Assembly (NCBI GenBank): GCA_020723725.1
Contig: DYIG01000081.1
Coordinates: forward strand, 1,188-7,068
Direction: 5' to 3'
DNA length: 5,881 nt
Source: Thermaerobacter marianensis
GTDB taxonomy: Bacteria > Bacillota > Sulfobacillia > DYIH01 > DYIG01
A program made the translations under genes and the position numbers. Of this stretch, positions 1 to 5,020 are shown piece after piece. The stretch's first letter is position 1; each line of letters opens with the position of its first letter. Below the pieces are notes generated by a model. It saw only the letters and a program-made list of their open reading frames with translations. It was not told the origin of the DNA and did no database searches.

Positions 1-223
1 GGCACAGGTCTTCGGCATGTTGCCCCTGGCCCTGGAGTGGGCTGTGGGCTCTGAACGTTTTGCACCCCTGGCCACGGCGGTTATCGGGGGAATCCTGGCC
101 GCTACATTACTGACGATGGTCGTGATCCCCGTGGTGTACACGCTTTTTGATGACGTCACCGGTGCGGTGAAATCCCTGTTGGCTCAATCGTTTGGGCGCG
201 GAGTCAAGCTCTCCAGGGGATAG
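1..223 (+). CDS. RND-family efflux permease, C-terminal fragment (5' end outside window)
   Basis: This is the last 73 codons of a gene that enters from the left; the reading frame begins at base 2 and ends at TAG 221-223. The visible protein has the end of an RND (AcrB/CusA/HAE-1 class) inner-membrane proton antiporter. It shows a GMLPLAL motif, a polar turn, then PLATAVIGGILAATLLTMVVIP and the VVYTLFDDV ending. In the family these form the last two transmembrane helices, where the VIGG-(L/S)-(A/S)-(S/A)-T-LLT pattern is conserved. About 20 polar or basic cytoplasmic residues follow. RND pumps export drugs, metals or lipids from the inner membrane or periplasm through a fusion protein and a TolC-like channel. 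A TolC-like gene lies 750 bases downstream, behind a convergent TetR gene, so the two may form one system although they are not directly co-transcribed. Substrate class cannot be read from this fragment. Confidence 0.9.
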   Translation, partial: AQVFGMLPLALEWAVGSERFAPLATAVIGGILAATLLTMVVIPVVYTLFDDVTGAVKSLLAQSFGRGVKLSRG

Positions 224-252
224 TCGCGGCGGATGGGCTGGGGTTGCGCGTG

Positions 253-885
253 CTAGTCACGCTGGCGGATGCCGTTGAGGAACAGTTCCACAAGCGTTTC
301 CAGGGATTTGCGTTCATCGGCCTGCATCCGGAAGACGTCGATCCAGGTGACAAAGGAGGCGAACAGGCCAAGGAAGGCGCGCGCCGCCACCTGCGGGTCG
401 ATGTCTTTTCGGAAGCGGCCGTTGGCCACCCGTTTGCGGATATAGGTTTCGATGATTCCGGTGATCCTGCCGGCGATTTCCTTGACGAACATGTCCCGGA
501 CCTCGTCGTGAAATTGGGCCTCATAAAGAAGGAGGCGGATGACATCAAGGTTCTTGCGGAAAAAGGTGGTGTGCTGCTCCAGGAAGCCGAGCAATACCTC
601 CGCGTCGCTCTTCCCTTCCGATTTCAGAAGGACGGAGACCAGCGAGTCTACGGCGATGGTTCCGGTAAGGCTTATGAGGATGTCTTTTTTGGTTTTGAAG
701 TAGCGGAAGACGGTTCCTTCAGCAACCCCGGCTTCCTTGGCGATCTCGGCAGTGGTGGCGCCGTGGAACCCCTTTTCGGAGAAGACCTTGCTGGCGGCGT
801 CAAGGATCTCCCGCTTTCGATTGAGGGCGCGTTCCTTGCGTGTGCCCTTCGCCGTTTTATGTTCCTGAGTGTTATCCGAAACCAT
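253..885 (-). CDS. TetR/AcrR-family transcriptional repressor
   Basis: The 210-aa product has the usual TetR length and layout. A basic tail (residues 1-24) precedes the DNA-binding domain at about 25-70. Visible there are REILDAASKVFSEKGFHGAT, the helix-turn-helix TTAEIAKEAGVAEGTVFRYF, and the KTKKDIL run that closes the TetR_N domain. The rest is a helical ligand-binding and dimerisation domain resembling the TetR_C regions of efflux or fatty-acid regulators (RLLLYEAQFHDEVRDMF near 117-133). The ATG at 883-885 is supported by a GAGGT Shine-Dalgarno on the - strand (890-894) a few bases upstream. The gene is divergent from the TolC-like gene at 977. A perfect inverted repeat at 943-958 lies between them and is the likely operator, so the protein probably represses the TolC-like gene and itself until a hydrophobic ligand binds. 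It converges on the RND gene with a 29-bp gap. Family is certain; ligand unknown. Confidence 0.95.
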   Translation of the reverse strand: MVSDNTQEHKTAKGTRKERALNRKREILDAASKVFSEKGFHGATTAEIAKEAGVAEGTVFRYFKTKKDILISLTGTIAVDSLVSVLLKSEGKSDAEVLLGFLEQHTTFFRKNLDVIRLLLYEAQFHDEVRDMFVKEIAGRITGIIETYIRKRVANGRFRKDIDPQVAARAFLGLFASFVTWIDVFRMQADERKSLETLVELFLNGIRQRD

Positions 886-905
886 TTTGACCTCTTTCCT
901 TGAGC

Positions 906-934
906 TTGACAGTTCATTCTAAAGATAACACAAT
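906..934 (+). promoter_or_regulatory. Predicted sigma-70-type promoter of the TolC-like gene
   Basis: A perfect -35 hexamer TTGACA (906-911) is followed by exactly 17 bp and then CACAAT (929-934), which matches four of six -10 consensus bases. The predicted start point is near 941, right at the left edge of the GAGTGA-N4-TCACTC dyad. This is a classic position for repression by a TetR protein. The call rests on consensus match and placement only. Confidence 0.6.
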
Positions 935-942
935 GATTATTG

Positions 943-958
943 GAGTGAGCACTCACTC
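943..958. promoter_or_regulatory. Probable TetR operator (perfect 6-bp inverted repeat)
   Basis: The site reads GAGTGA-GCAC-TCACTC, a perfect dyad of 6-bp arms around 4 bp. It lies in the divergent spacer between the TetR gene and the TolC-like gene and overlaps the predicted transcription start of the latter. Palindromes of this size and GAGTGA/TCACTC composition are typical of AcrR/TetR operators next to efflux genes. On the - strand it would lie between a weak TTGAGT (960-955) and AATCAT pair, so autoregulation is plausible. Binding by the neighbouring TetR is an inference from position. Confidence 0.7.
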
Positions 959-976
959 AATAGGGTGATGAATAAA

Positions 977-2125
977 ATGCCTGGATCTCAAAATAGAAAA
1001 GCAAGCAAGTCGATCACATTAATCATTTTAACATTTGGCGTGGCGCTTTTTGCCGGGCTGGCACAGGCTGACCCTTTTAGTTCGTCTGGAAGCTCGGTGG
1101 CGAATGAAATGGCGGGGAGTTTTGCCACGCTGACCCTGGAGCAGGCGGTTGCGGATGCCCTGGCGAACAACCCATCTATACGGTTGGCTCGACTGGCTGT
1201 GGAAAAGGCGAGGGTGGGTCTTGACGAGGCGGAGGATAGGGCGTCAGATATCGATGCGGACAAGATTTTTAACCTGGATTTAGCCAAGGCGAAGTACGTT
1301 GCTCCGCGGCAGGCCCAGGCCGACCTTGTCGCGGCCGAGAAGTCGTTGGCGGCGGCGGAAAACGGCCTGAGGTTTCAGGTCGAAAAGGCCTACTATGCGC
1401 TACTGAAGGCCAGGGAAATGGTGAGGGTGACCGAGGCCTCCCTCAAGCGGGCTGAGGCCCAGTTGGCGGTTGCCAAGGCAGGGTACAAGGCAGGCACCGT
1501 ACCTTACAGCGATGTGCTTGGCGCGGAAGCCCAGGTGTCCTCGGTGGGTGCGGATTTGGGCACCGCCCGCAATAATGAATTGAAGGCCCGTATGCAGCTG
1601 AACCGCATACTTAACAGGGACCTGGATGACCAGCTGGAGCTCGTGCCCGAGGTGGCGAAGGTGGCGCTTGAGGATATTGATCTTACGGAAGATATTAAAG
1701 GCGCTCTTCGGAACCGGAGCGAGATAGTCCAGGCCAGGGAGCGTTTGGCGGTTGCTGAATTAAGCCTGGAGGTAACAGGCCGGTACTTCACCCCCAATAC
1801 GTATATATACCAAACAACGTCTCTTGCTACGGAGCAGGCACGGGTTGCGGTAAACGATGCCGAGCAGGATGTGCGTCTTGATGTAAGGATGGCTTATCTC
1901 GATATGCTCGAAGCAGAGAACCGGATCAGTGCCCTGGAGAAGGCGGTCGCCCAGGCCCGGGAGAGCTCGCGGCTGGCCGAATTACGTTATAAAGCGGGAG
2001 TGGCCACGCAGTTGGAGGCGCTGAGCGCGGAGGTGGCCTTGCAGCAGGCCGAGATCAAAGCTGTGGAGGCGGTCCACGCCTTTAATCTGGCCAGGGCCAG
2101 GTATCGCAAGGCCATAGGGGCCTGA
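977..2125 (+). CDS. TolC-family outer-membrane-factor-like protein with reduced beta-hairpins
   Basis: The product is about 382 aa. Three in-frame starts lie close together: GTG 965, ATG 968 and ATG 977. ATG 977 is chosen because AGGGTG at 962-967 is correctly spaced only for it. A signal peptide is clear: a basic start, a hydrophobic core (ITLIILTFGVALFAGLA), then an AQA-D cleavage site. The mature part has the two-fold OMF repeat. The first repeat opens with LTLEQAVADALANNPSIRLARL and contains YKAGTVPYSDVLGAEAQ; the second contains YKAGVATQLEALSAEVALQ. Long alanine/glutamate-rich helices match the TolC tunnel. Unusually, the segments where TolC proteins have membrane beta-hairpins are only about 18 residues each (ASDIDADK... 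and TGRYFTPNTYIYQ...), against roughly 40-50 normally. The total is correspondingly shorter than the usual 420-480. It likely works as the exit duct of an RND or other efflux system and is probably repressed by the divergent TetR. No fusion-protein or pump gene follows it. Confidence 0.88.
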   Translation: MPGSQNRKASKSITLIILTFGVALFAGLAQADPFSSSGSSVANEMAGSFATLTLEQAVADALANNPSIRLARLAVEKARVGLDEAEDRASDIDADKIFNLDLAKAKYVAPRQAQADLVAAEKSLAAAENGLRFQVEKAYYALLKAREMVRVTEASLKRAEAQLAVAKAGYKAGTVPYSDVLGAEAQVSSVGADLGTARNNELKARMQLNRILNRDLDDQLELVPEVAKVALEDIDLTEDIKGALRNRSEIVQARERLAVAELSLEVTGRYFTPNTYIYQTTSLATEQARVAVNDAEQDVRLDVRMAYLDMLEAENRISALEKAVAQARESSRLAELRYKAGVATQLEALSAEVALQQAEIKAVEAVHAFNLARARYRKAIGA

Positions 2126-2182
2126 TGTTACCCTGGTGAAACCCCGGGACTGGTACCCTCTGGTCTGGCAAAAGGGAAAAGA

Positions 2183-2473
2183 CTATTTTGGTGCGCTGCC
2201 ATCACCCTTGGTCTTTTTGTGCACTGACCACACCTTCCAGCCCAAGCCGACCAACTGCAGGATAATCCCTGCGCCAACCACATAGTCCCCCGATTTATCT
2301 CCGATGGCGATTAACATGACCCCGATGATAATAACTGCGCCTGGAACTGTGGTTGTTAGCATTTTGGTGACCCAATCAGCACCGGACTTCTTTGGGCGAA
2401 CCAGCTTAGCGCTCTGCTGCTTGCCCGGCAGCTTGCCTTTCTTACTCGCTGACATGCCTGACCCCCGTTTCAT
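2183..2473 (-). CDS. Small basic two-helix membrane protein, unknown function
   Basis: I do not recognise this family. The frame ends at 2183; ATG 2471-2473 gives 96 aa and ATG 2453-2455 gives 90 aa. Both have an imperfect Shine-Dalgarno (GGCGG and GGGGG respectively), so the start is uncertain. A longer reading to 2545 has no ribosome site. The first ~35 residues are strongly basic (KKGKLPGKQQ, RPKK). Two hydrophobic segments follow, VPGAVIIIGVMLIAIG and YVVGAGIILQLVGLGWKVW, joined by a short GDKSGD turn. A charged KKTKGDGSAPK tail ends the protein. It lies last in the - strand unit after the MFS transporter and its 53-aa partner, 97 bases past the latter, so co-transcription is likely. Its 3' end converges on the TolC-like gene, 57 bases away, with no clear U-tailed terminator between them. 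A role in transporter stability is only a guess. Confidence 0.65.
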   Translation of the reverse strand: MKRGSGMSASKKGKLPGKQQSAKLVRPKKSGADWVTKMLTTTVPGAVIIIGVMLIAIGDKSGDYVVGAGIILQLVGLGWKVWSVHKKTKGDGSAPK

Positions 2474-2550
2474 AACTATGCCGCCCTGACCGATATTCCC
2501 GCGGTTCATGGGCGGCATAGCTGATTGCCATCTATTCACGTGCATGTTTC

Positions 2551-2570
2551 GTAAACGAGTGTCCGTTTAC
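2551..2570. repeat. Perfect 7-bp inverted repeat GTAAACG-N6-CGTTTAC
   Basis: The arms at 2551-2557 and 2564-2570 are exact reverse complements around AGTGTC. The dyad starts immediately after the TAA stop of the 53-aa membrane protein. In RNA it would form a 7-bp stem with a six-base loop, but no U-run follows on either strand, so it is not a standard intrinsic terminator. It could cap or protect the upstream transporter message, attenuate the downstream gene, or be a protein site. TAAACG also recurs upstream of the transporter (4226, 4263 and, inverted, 4287). Confidence 0.6.
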
Positions 2571-2732
2571 TTAGTGGGCTGCAATACCCCCGTGGCCGCT
2601 CAGAGCCATGTAGATCGCATAGCCACAGATGGCCAGAGAGAACAATGCCTCCAAGGTGATGAAGACCAGCCCGTATTTGTACCATCTCCCGTATTGAACA
2701 GGGCCATGAGCTACAGCGTGACCTCCCGCCAT
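2571..2732 (-). CDS. 53-aa single-pass membrane protein, probable small subunit of the MFS transporter
   Basis: The - strand frame runs from ATG 2730-2732 to TAA 2571-2573. The product begins MAGGHAVAHGPVQYGRWYKY, followed by one hydrophobic helix, GLVFITLEALFSLAICGYAI, and a short YMALSGHGGIAAH tail. The start lies one base after the TGA stop of the MFS gene (TGA-T-ATG), so translation is almost certainly coupled and stoichiometry may be matched. Tiny single-helix proteins next to MFS carriers of the oxalate/formate and related groups are known and annotated as MFS transporter small subunits. I infer the same role here from size, topology and coupling, not from a recognised motif. The helix is flanked by aromatic and basic residues (YGRWYKY) on one side and His/Gly on the other, as expected for a real inner-membrane peptide. 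It is short and easily missed by gene callers. Confidence 0.75.
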   Translation of the reverse strand: MAGGHAVAHGPVQYGRWYKYGLVFITLEALFSLAICGYAIYMALSGHGGIAAH

Positions 2733-2733
2733 A

Positions 2734-4080
2734 TCAAGCCGCCTCCTTCAGGCCAGAGCCAATCTGAGATACCCCATAGGTCCGGCAGCTCCCGATCCCG
2801 GCATCAACGTCGATTTTCTTACCGGCACGGAATGCCGTGATAAACAACAGCATGAAGGGAATGAACAGGAACGCCGCCACAGCAGCATAACCCATGTGGA
2901 TATTGGCCATTTTGCCATAAATCAGGGGGTACACGATGCCCCCGACCGTGCAGATGCCGCCGATGAAACCGGTTGCTATGCCCGGGCACTTCTGGAACAG
3001 AACCGGTGTCAGGGCGAAGTTGGCGCCGGTCCCCCAGGAGATAACGAACCCGAGCAGGGCTAGTGTAGCCACGGAGAGTACGAGGTTGCCGCTCAGCCCG
3101 GCGAGCGTAAAGAGGAACATAACAATGGTAACGCCGATCATCGAAGTGAATGCCCAATGGATCCTCGGAGCGATGGGGTCGTCTTTGGCCAGGAAGGGCC
3201 AAGGTGTCCATTTATTCTTCAGGAACAGGTCAGACACCATGCCGGAGAATGGTCGCCACAGTGATGCTTGGAATGATTGAACTGAAGCAAGGGTACCAGC
3301 AGCCACTGTCAGGGCCTTCAGGTCAGCATAGCCAAGGCTCTTCAGCGTGTCGCCGAAGGCAGTGGTGTAGTAGCTGGGTAGCCAGGCGTTCATGGCGATT
3401 TCCAAGCCAAAGGTCATGGCGTATTGGAACATCAGAGCTATGGCAGCAAAGCGTGTCCAGACATAGACTGTATCTTTCAGGGTTGCTGACTTCTTGGCGC
3501 GTTCCGCTCGGGCCTGATCCTTGGCGGCGACACCAAAAACCACATATACGATGGCGAGAGCTATGGCGAAAATGCCAAGGTGGAGCCATGCGGTCCTGTA
3601 ATCCAGCCCATAAATGCGCGGCAGGAACAGGGCAGCCAACCCTGCGCCGGCATTTCCGGTTCCGGCGTAGATGCCTTCCGCCAGGCCCATTTCATGTTCG
3701 TCGAACCACTGGGCAACATGCTGAATGCCGACAACAAAGAAGATGCCAGCCGATGCGACGATCAGCCTGGTAATGAACAGTTCGCTATAATTCCGTGAGA
3801 ATGATGCAAGGATGCTGAAAATACCGGTATAAAAAAGCACGAAACCAGCCATTTTGGGTGCGCCGAGCTTATCGGTGAATATGCCAATGAACTGTCGGAA
3901 GATCGGCGCCAGCCAGATGGTAGAACTGGCTATCAGGGCAATATCCTTTTTCTGTAGGTTGTATTCTTGAATAATACCGGCCGAGAACGGAGCCAATGCG
4001 AACCACATAGCGAATGCAGTTACAAAACCCAGGGAAGCCAAAATCAGTTGGCCTATGGGCGTACCCCTTTTTCGTTGCAC
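2734..4080 (-). CDS. MFS transporter of nitrate/nitrite porter (NNP/NarK-like) type
   Basis: The 448-aa, 12-helix carrier starts at GTG 4078-4080, fixed by GGAGGAGG eight bases upstream. Family features are visible. R62 in helix 2 (APIFRQFIGIFTDKLG) includes the MFS loop motif G-x3-D-K-x-G. The helix 5 glycine/asparagine signature GTGNAGAG is at 140-147. A second intramembrane arginine, R276, lies in LWRPFSGMVSD of helix 8. In NarK the two equivalent arginines bind nitrate or nitrite. The second signature (residues 350-381, GTGANFALTP...GGICTVGG) has Cys-Thr where NNP members usually have Gly-Asn, so the substrate may be another small anion. A longer loop at about 286-306, rich in Trp, Pro and Lys, follows R276. 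The gene heads a - strand unit with a one-base gap to the 53-aa membrane protein. No nitrate reductase or other catabolic gene is in the window, so the physiological substrate is open. Confidence 0.85.
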   Translation of the reverse strand: MQRKRGTPIGQLILASLGFVTAFAMWFALAPFSAGIIQEYNLQKKDIALIASSTIWLAPIFRQFIGIFTDKLGAPKMAGFVLFYTGIFSILASFSRNYSELFITRLIVASAGIFFVVGIQHVAQWFDEHEMGLAEGIYAGTGNAGAGLAALFLPRIYGLDYRTAWLHLGIFAIALAIVYVVFGVAAKDQARAERAKKSATLKDTVYVWTRFAAIALMFQYAMTFGLEIAMNAWLPSYYTTAFGDTLKSLGYADLKALTVAAGTLASVQSFQASLWRPFSGMVSDLFLKNKWTPWPFLAKDDPIAPRIHWAFTSMIGVTIVMFLFTLAGLSGNLVLSVATLALLGFVISWGTGANFALTPVLFQKCPGIATGFIGGICTVGGIVYPLIYGKMANIHMGYAAVAAFLFIPFMLLFITAFRAGKKIDVDAGIGSCRTYGVSQIGSGLKEAA

Positions 4081-4088
4081 CTCTCAAA

Positions 4089-4097
4089 CCCTCCTCC
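4089..4097 (-). promoter_or_regulatory. Very strong Shine-Dalgarno of the MFS gene
   Basis: On the - strand the site reads GGAGGAGGG and sits eight bases before GTG 4080. It decides the GTG start of the transporter and indicates high translation despite the non-ATG codon. Confidence 0.85.
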
Positions 4098-4149
4098 AAA
4101 AAGCTTGTCAGCAGGCCTTTACAATCTTTTCTTTAATACACCTTAGTGT

Positions 4150-4164
4150 CCTGAAAGAGTCAGG
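4150..4164. repeat. Dyad CCTGA-N5-TCAGG in the transporter leader
   Basis: Perfect 5-bp arms surround AAGAG, 70-85 bases upstream of the transporter start. It may be an operator or a small leader hairpin. Only the symmetry is seen; function is unknown. Confidence 0.4.
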
Positions 4165-4172
4165 GTTTCAAT

Positions 4173-4186
4173 TGAGAGCACGCTCA
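4173..4186. repeat. Imperfect dyad TGAGAGCACGCTCA resembling the TetR operator
   Basis: Outer arms TGAG and CTCA pair perfectly and one inner G-C pair also matches. The core shares GAGCAC and a CTCAC half with the operator at 943-958 (GTGAGCACTCAC), but with two extra bases at the centre. It lies about 95 bases upstream of the transporter gene. It could be a second site for a related regulator, or coincidence. Confidence 0.3.
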
Positions 4187-4378
4187 CCCCCTGTTTTTGA
4201 CGACCGGGCATATTACGCTTCAAGTTAAACGTAAGGCATCTATAAGGTTTTTTCCAATAATCTAAACGTGCTATTTATGGATATCTCGTTTAAAGTCCGT
4301 GTTAATAGCGGTTTTTGCGAGGTTAAATGAACGGGTTTGTGTAGTGCTTTAGGACTATATCTGAGTGCGTCCCTGAAC

Positions 4379-4406
4379 AGCACTACCCTGACGGACAGGG
4401 AGTGCT
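4379..4406. repeat. Strong hairpin: 11 paired bases with a one-base bulge
   Basis: AGCACT (4379-4384) pairs with AGTGCT (4401-4406), and CCCTG (4386-4390) pairs with CAGGG (4396-4400), with A4385 bulged and an ACGGA loop. No T-run follows on the + strand, and on the - strand the following bases are not T-rich either, so it is not a simple terminator. It lies just upstream of the predicted promoter of the next operon. Confidence 0.55.
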
Positions 4407-4415
4407 TCCTGGTCA

Positions 4416-4443
4416 TAGACCTTTGAAAGTAAAGCATTATAAT
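4416..4443 (+). promoter_or_regulatory. Predicted promoter of the two-gene membrane-protein operon
   Basis: A perfect -10 TATAAT (4438-4443) lies 16 bp from TAGACC (4416-4421), which matches four of six -35 bases. The predicted start is near 4450, leaving a leader of about 94 bases before ATG 4544. The leader contains a 15-bp palindrome. A 9-bp direct repeat flanks the -10 box. Confidence 0.5.
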
Positions 4444-4455
4444 AAGGTAAAGCAT
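4429..4455 (+). repeat. 9-bp direct repeat GTAAAGCAT, 18-bp period, around the -10 box
   Basis: Two exact copies at 4429-4437 and 4447-4455 bracket TATAAT. The spacing is a little under two helical turns, so a dimeric regulator could contact both on nearly the same face. Such a site over a -10 element would more likely repress than activate. Function is inferred only from geometry. Confidence 0.5.
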
Positions 4456-4483
4456 GTCTTATAGGAAGGATCGTGGGTGGAAC

Positions 4484-4498
4484 CCTTTCCAGGAAAGG
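4484..4498. promoter_or_regulatory. 15-bp palindrome CCTTTCC-A-GGAAAGG in the leader
   Basis: Perfect 7-bp arms surround a single A, 45 bases before the start codon at 4544 and about 35 bases after the predicted transcription start. A one-base loop cannot fold as a full RNA hairpin, so a DNA operator for a dimeric repressor fits better. No regulator gene for it is in the window. Confidence 0.45.
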
Positions 4499-4543
4499 TC
4501 AAGTTTTGATACCGGGGCGAATGTTTAAGCGGGGTCGATAGTC

Positions 4544-5020
4544 ATGTACCCTTGGCTTCTGGCGCTCCATTTAATTTCACTCATCGTGTGGCTCGGGCCG
4601 AGTGTGGGTGGCACCTACATCTACCTGAGAGCCAGGCGGACCGGGAAGCAGGACCTGATCCTGTGGACTCTCAGGGAATCCATCGCGCTTTACAACCTTG
4701 AACACATCGCCTTCGCAGGGGTCCTTATTAGCGGGGTGGGGCTGTTGGTTGTAAACGACTGGGCGCTCCTTTCCGCCCAGTGGATTCGTTGGAAACTTCT
4801 CTTCGTAGCAGGTTTGATCATCCCAGTGGAGGTATGGGATGTCGTAATTATCAACCGCATTCTGCCACGGGCCCTGAGTGCCAAACATATTAACGGGGCG
4901 TGTCAACAAGAGCAACTTAGCAAAGCGATGCGTGCCCATGACCTCGTATTGACCCTTGGAGGGGTGACGTTCACCCTGGGGGTCATAGGCGCCTTCTTTT
5001 CTGCTATATTAAAACCATGA
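4544..5020 (+). CDS. Four-helix integral membrane protein, CopD/HemJ/DUF2269-like
   Basis: The 158-aa protein has four hydrophobic helices at about 3-25, 48-70, 82-103 and 133-156. The first helix has LLALHLISLIVWLGPSVGG with His9, the second begins NLEHIAFAG with His54, and the third opens with WIRWKLLFVAGL (Arg82, Lys84). A histidine in helix 1 and a basic residue at the start of helix 3 after a tryptophan is the pattern of the CopD/HemJ/DUF2269 group of small membrane proteins. In that group HemJ uses the conserved His and Lys in protoporphyrinogen oxidation. This copy lacks clear HemJ-specific sequence, so I assign only the superfamily-like fold. ATG 4544 has GGGG at 4531-4534 as a plausible ribosome site. 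It is first in a two-gene unit, with its stop overlapping the next start. Function unknown; haem or metal handling is a guess. Confidence 0.65.
   Translation: MYPWLLALHLISLIVWLGPSVGGTYIYLRARRTGKQDLILWTLRESIALYNLEHIAFAGVLISGVGLLVVNDWALLSAQWIRWKLLFVAGLIIPVEVWDVVIINRILPRALSAKHINGACQQEQLSKAMRAHDLVLTLGGVTFTLGVIGAFFSAILKP

Larger units (their letters stand above)
4098..4543. other. Long gene-free regulatory region between two divergent transcription units
   Basis: About 445 bases lie between the transporter's ribosome site and the next + strand gene. I see no convincing gene: the one long - strand frame here (4240-4455) has no family resemblance and crosses promoter-like sequence. The part from 4200 to 4300 is AT-rich and could hold the transporter promoter; a weak - strand pair TTTAGA (4266-4261) and TATAGA (4244-4239) with 16-bp spacing is one candidate. 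The whole region contains several dyads and repeats, listed separately, which suggests regulated divergent promoters. Confidence 0.6.

Noticed and set aside
244..903. 219-codon + strand open frame opposite the TetR gene
   Set aside because: It is the antisense shadow of a clear TetR protein with a good ribosome site; its translation resembles no family.
2126..2182. Possible bidirectional terminator between the converging TolC-like gene and the basic membrane protein
   Set aside because: Only short C/G pairings around 2132-2158 are possible and there is no T-run on either side.
2183..2545. Longer 120-aa reading of the basic two-helix protein starting at 2545
   Set aside because: No ribosome site precedes ATG 2545, and the start follows the 2551-2570 hairpin closely; the added residues show no domain.
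3150..3773. 207-codon + strand open frame inside the MFS gene
   Set aside because: Low-complexity Arg/Trp/Ser-rich translation, antisense to a strongly supported transporter.
4240..4455. 71-codon - strand open frame in the intergenic region
   Set aside because: No convincing ribosome site or family; it crosses the hairpin and promoter elements, and composition is not protein-like.
4454..4528. 24-codon + strand frame (MSYRKDRGWNPF...) upstream of the four-helix protein, considered as a leader peptide
   Set aside because: Its AAGG site would lie upstream of the predicted transcription start near 4450, and part of its sequence is dictated by the 15-bp palindrome. No attenuation structure is seen.
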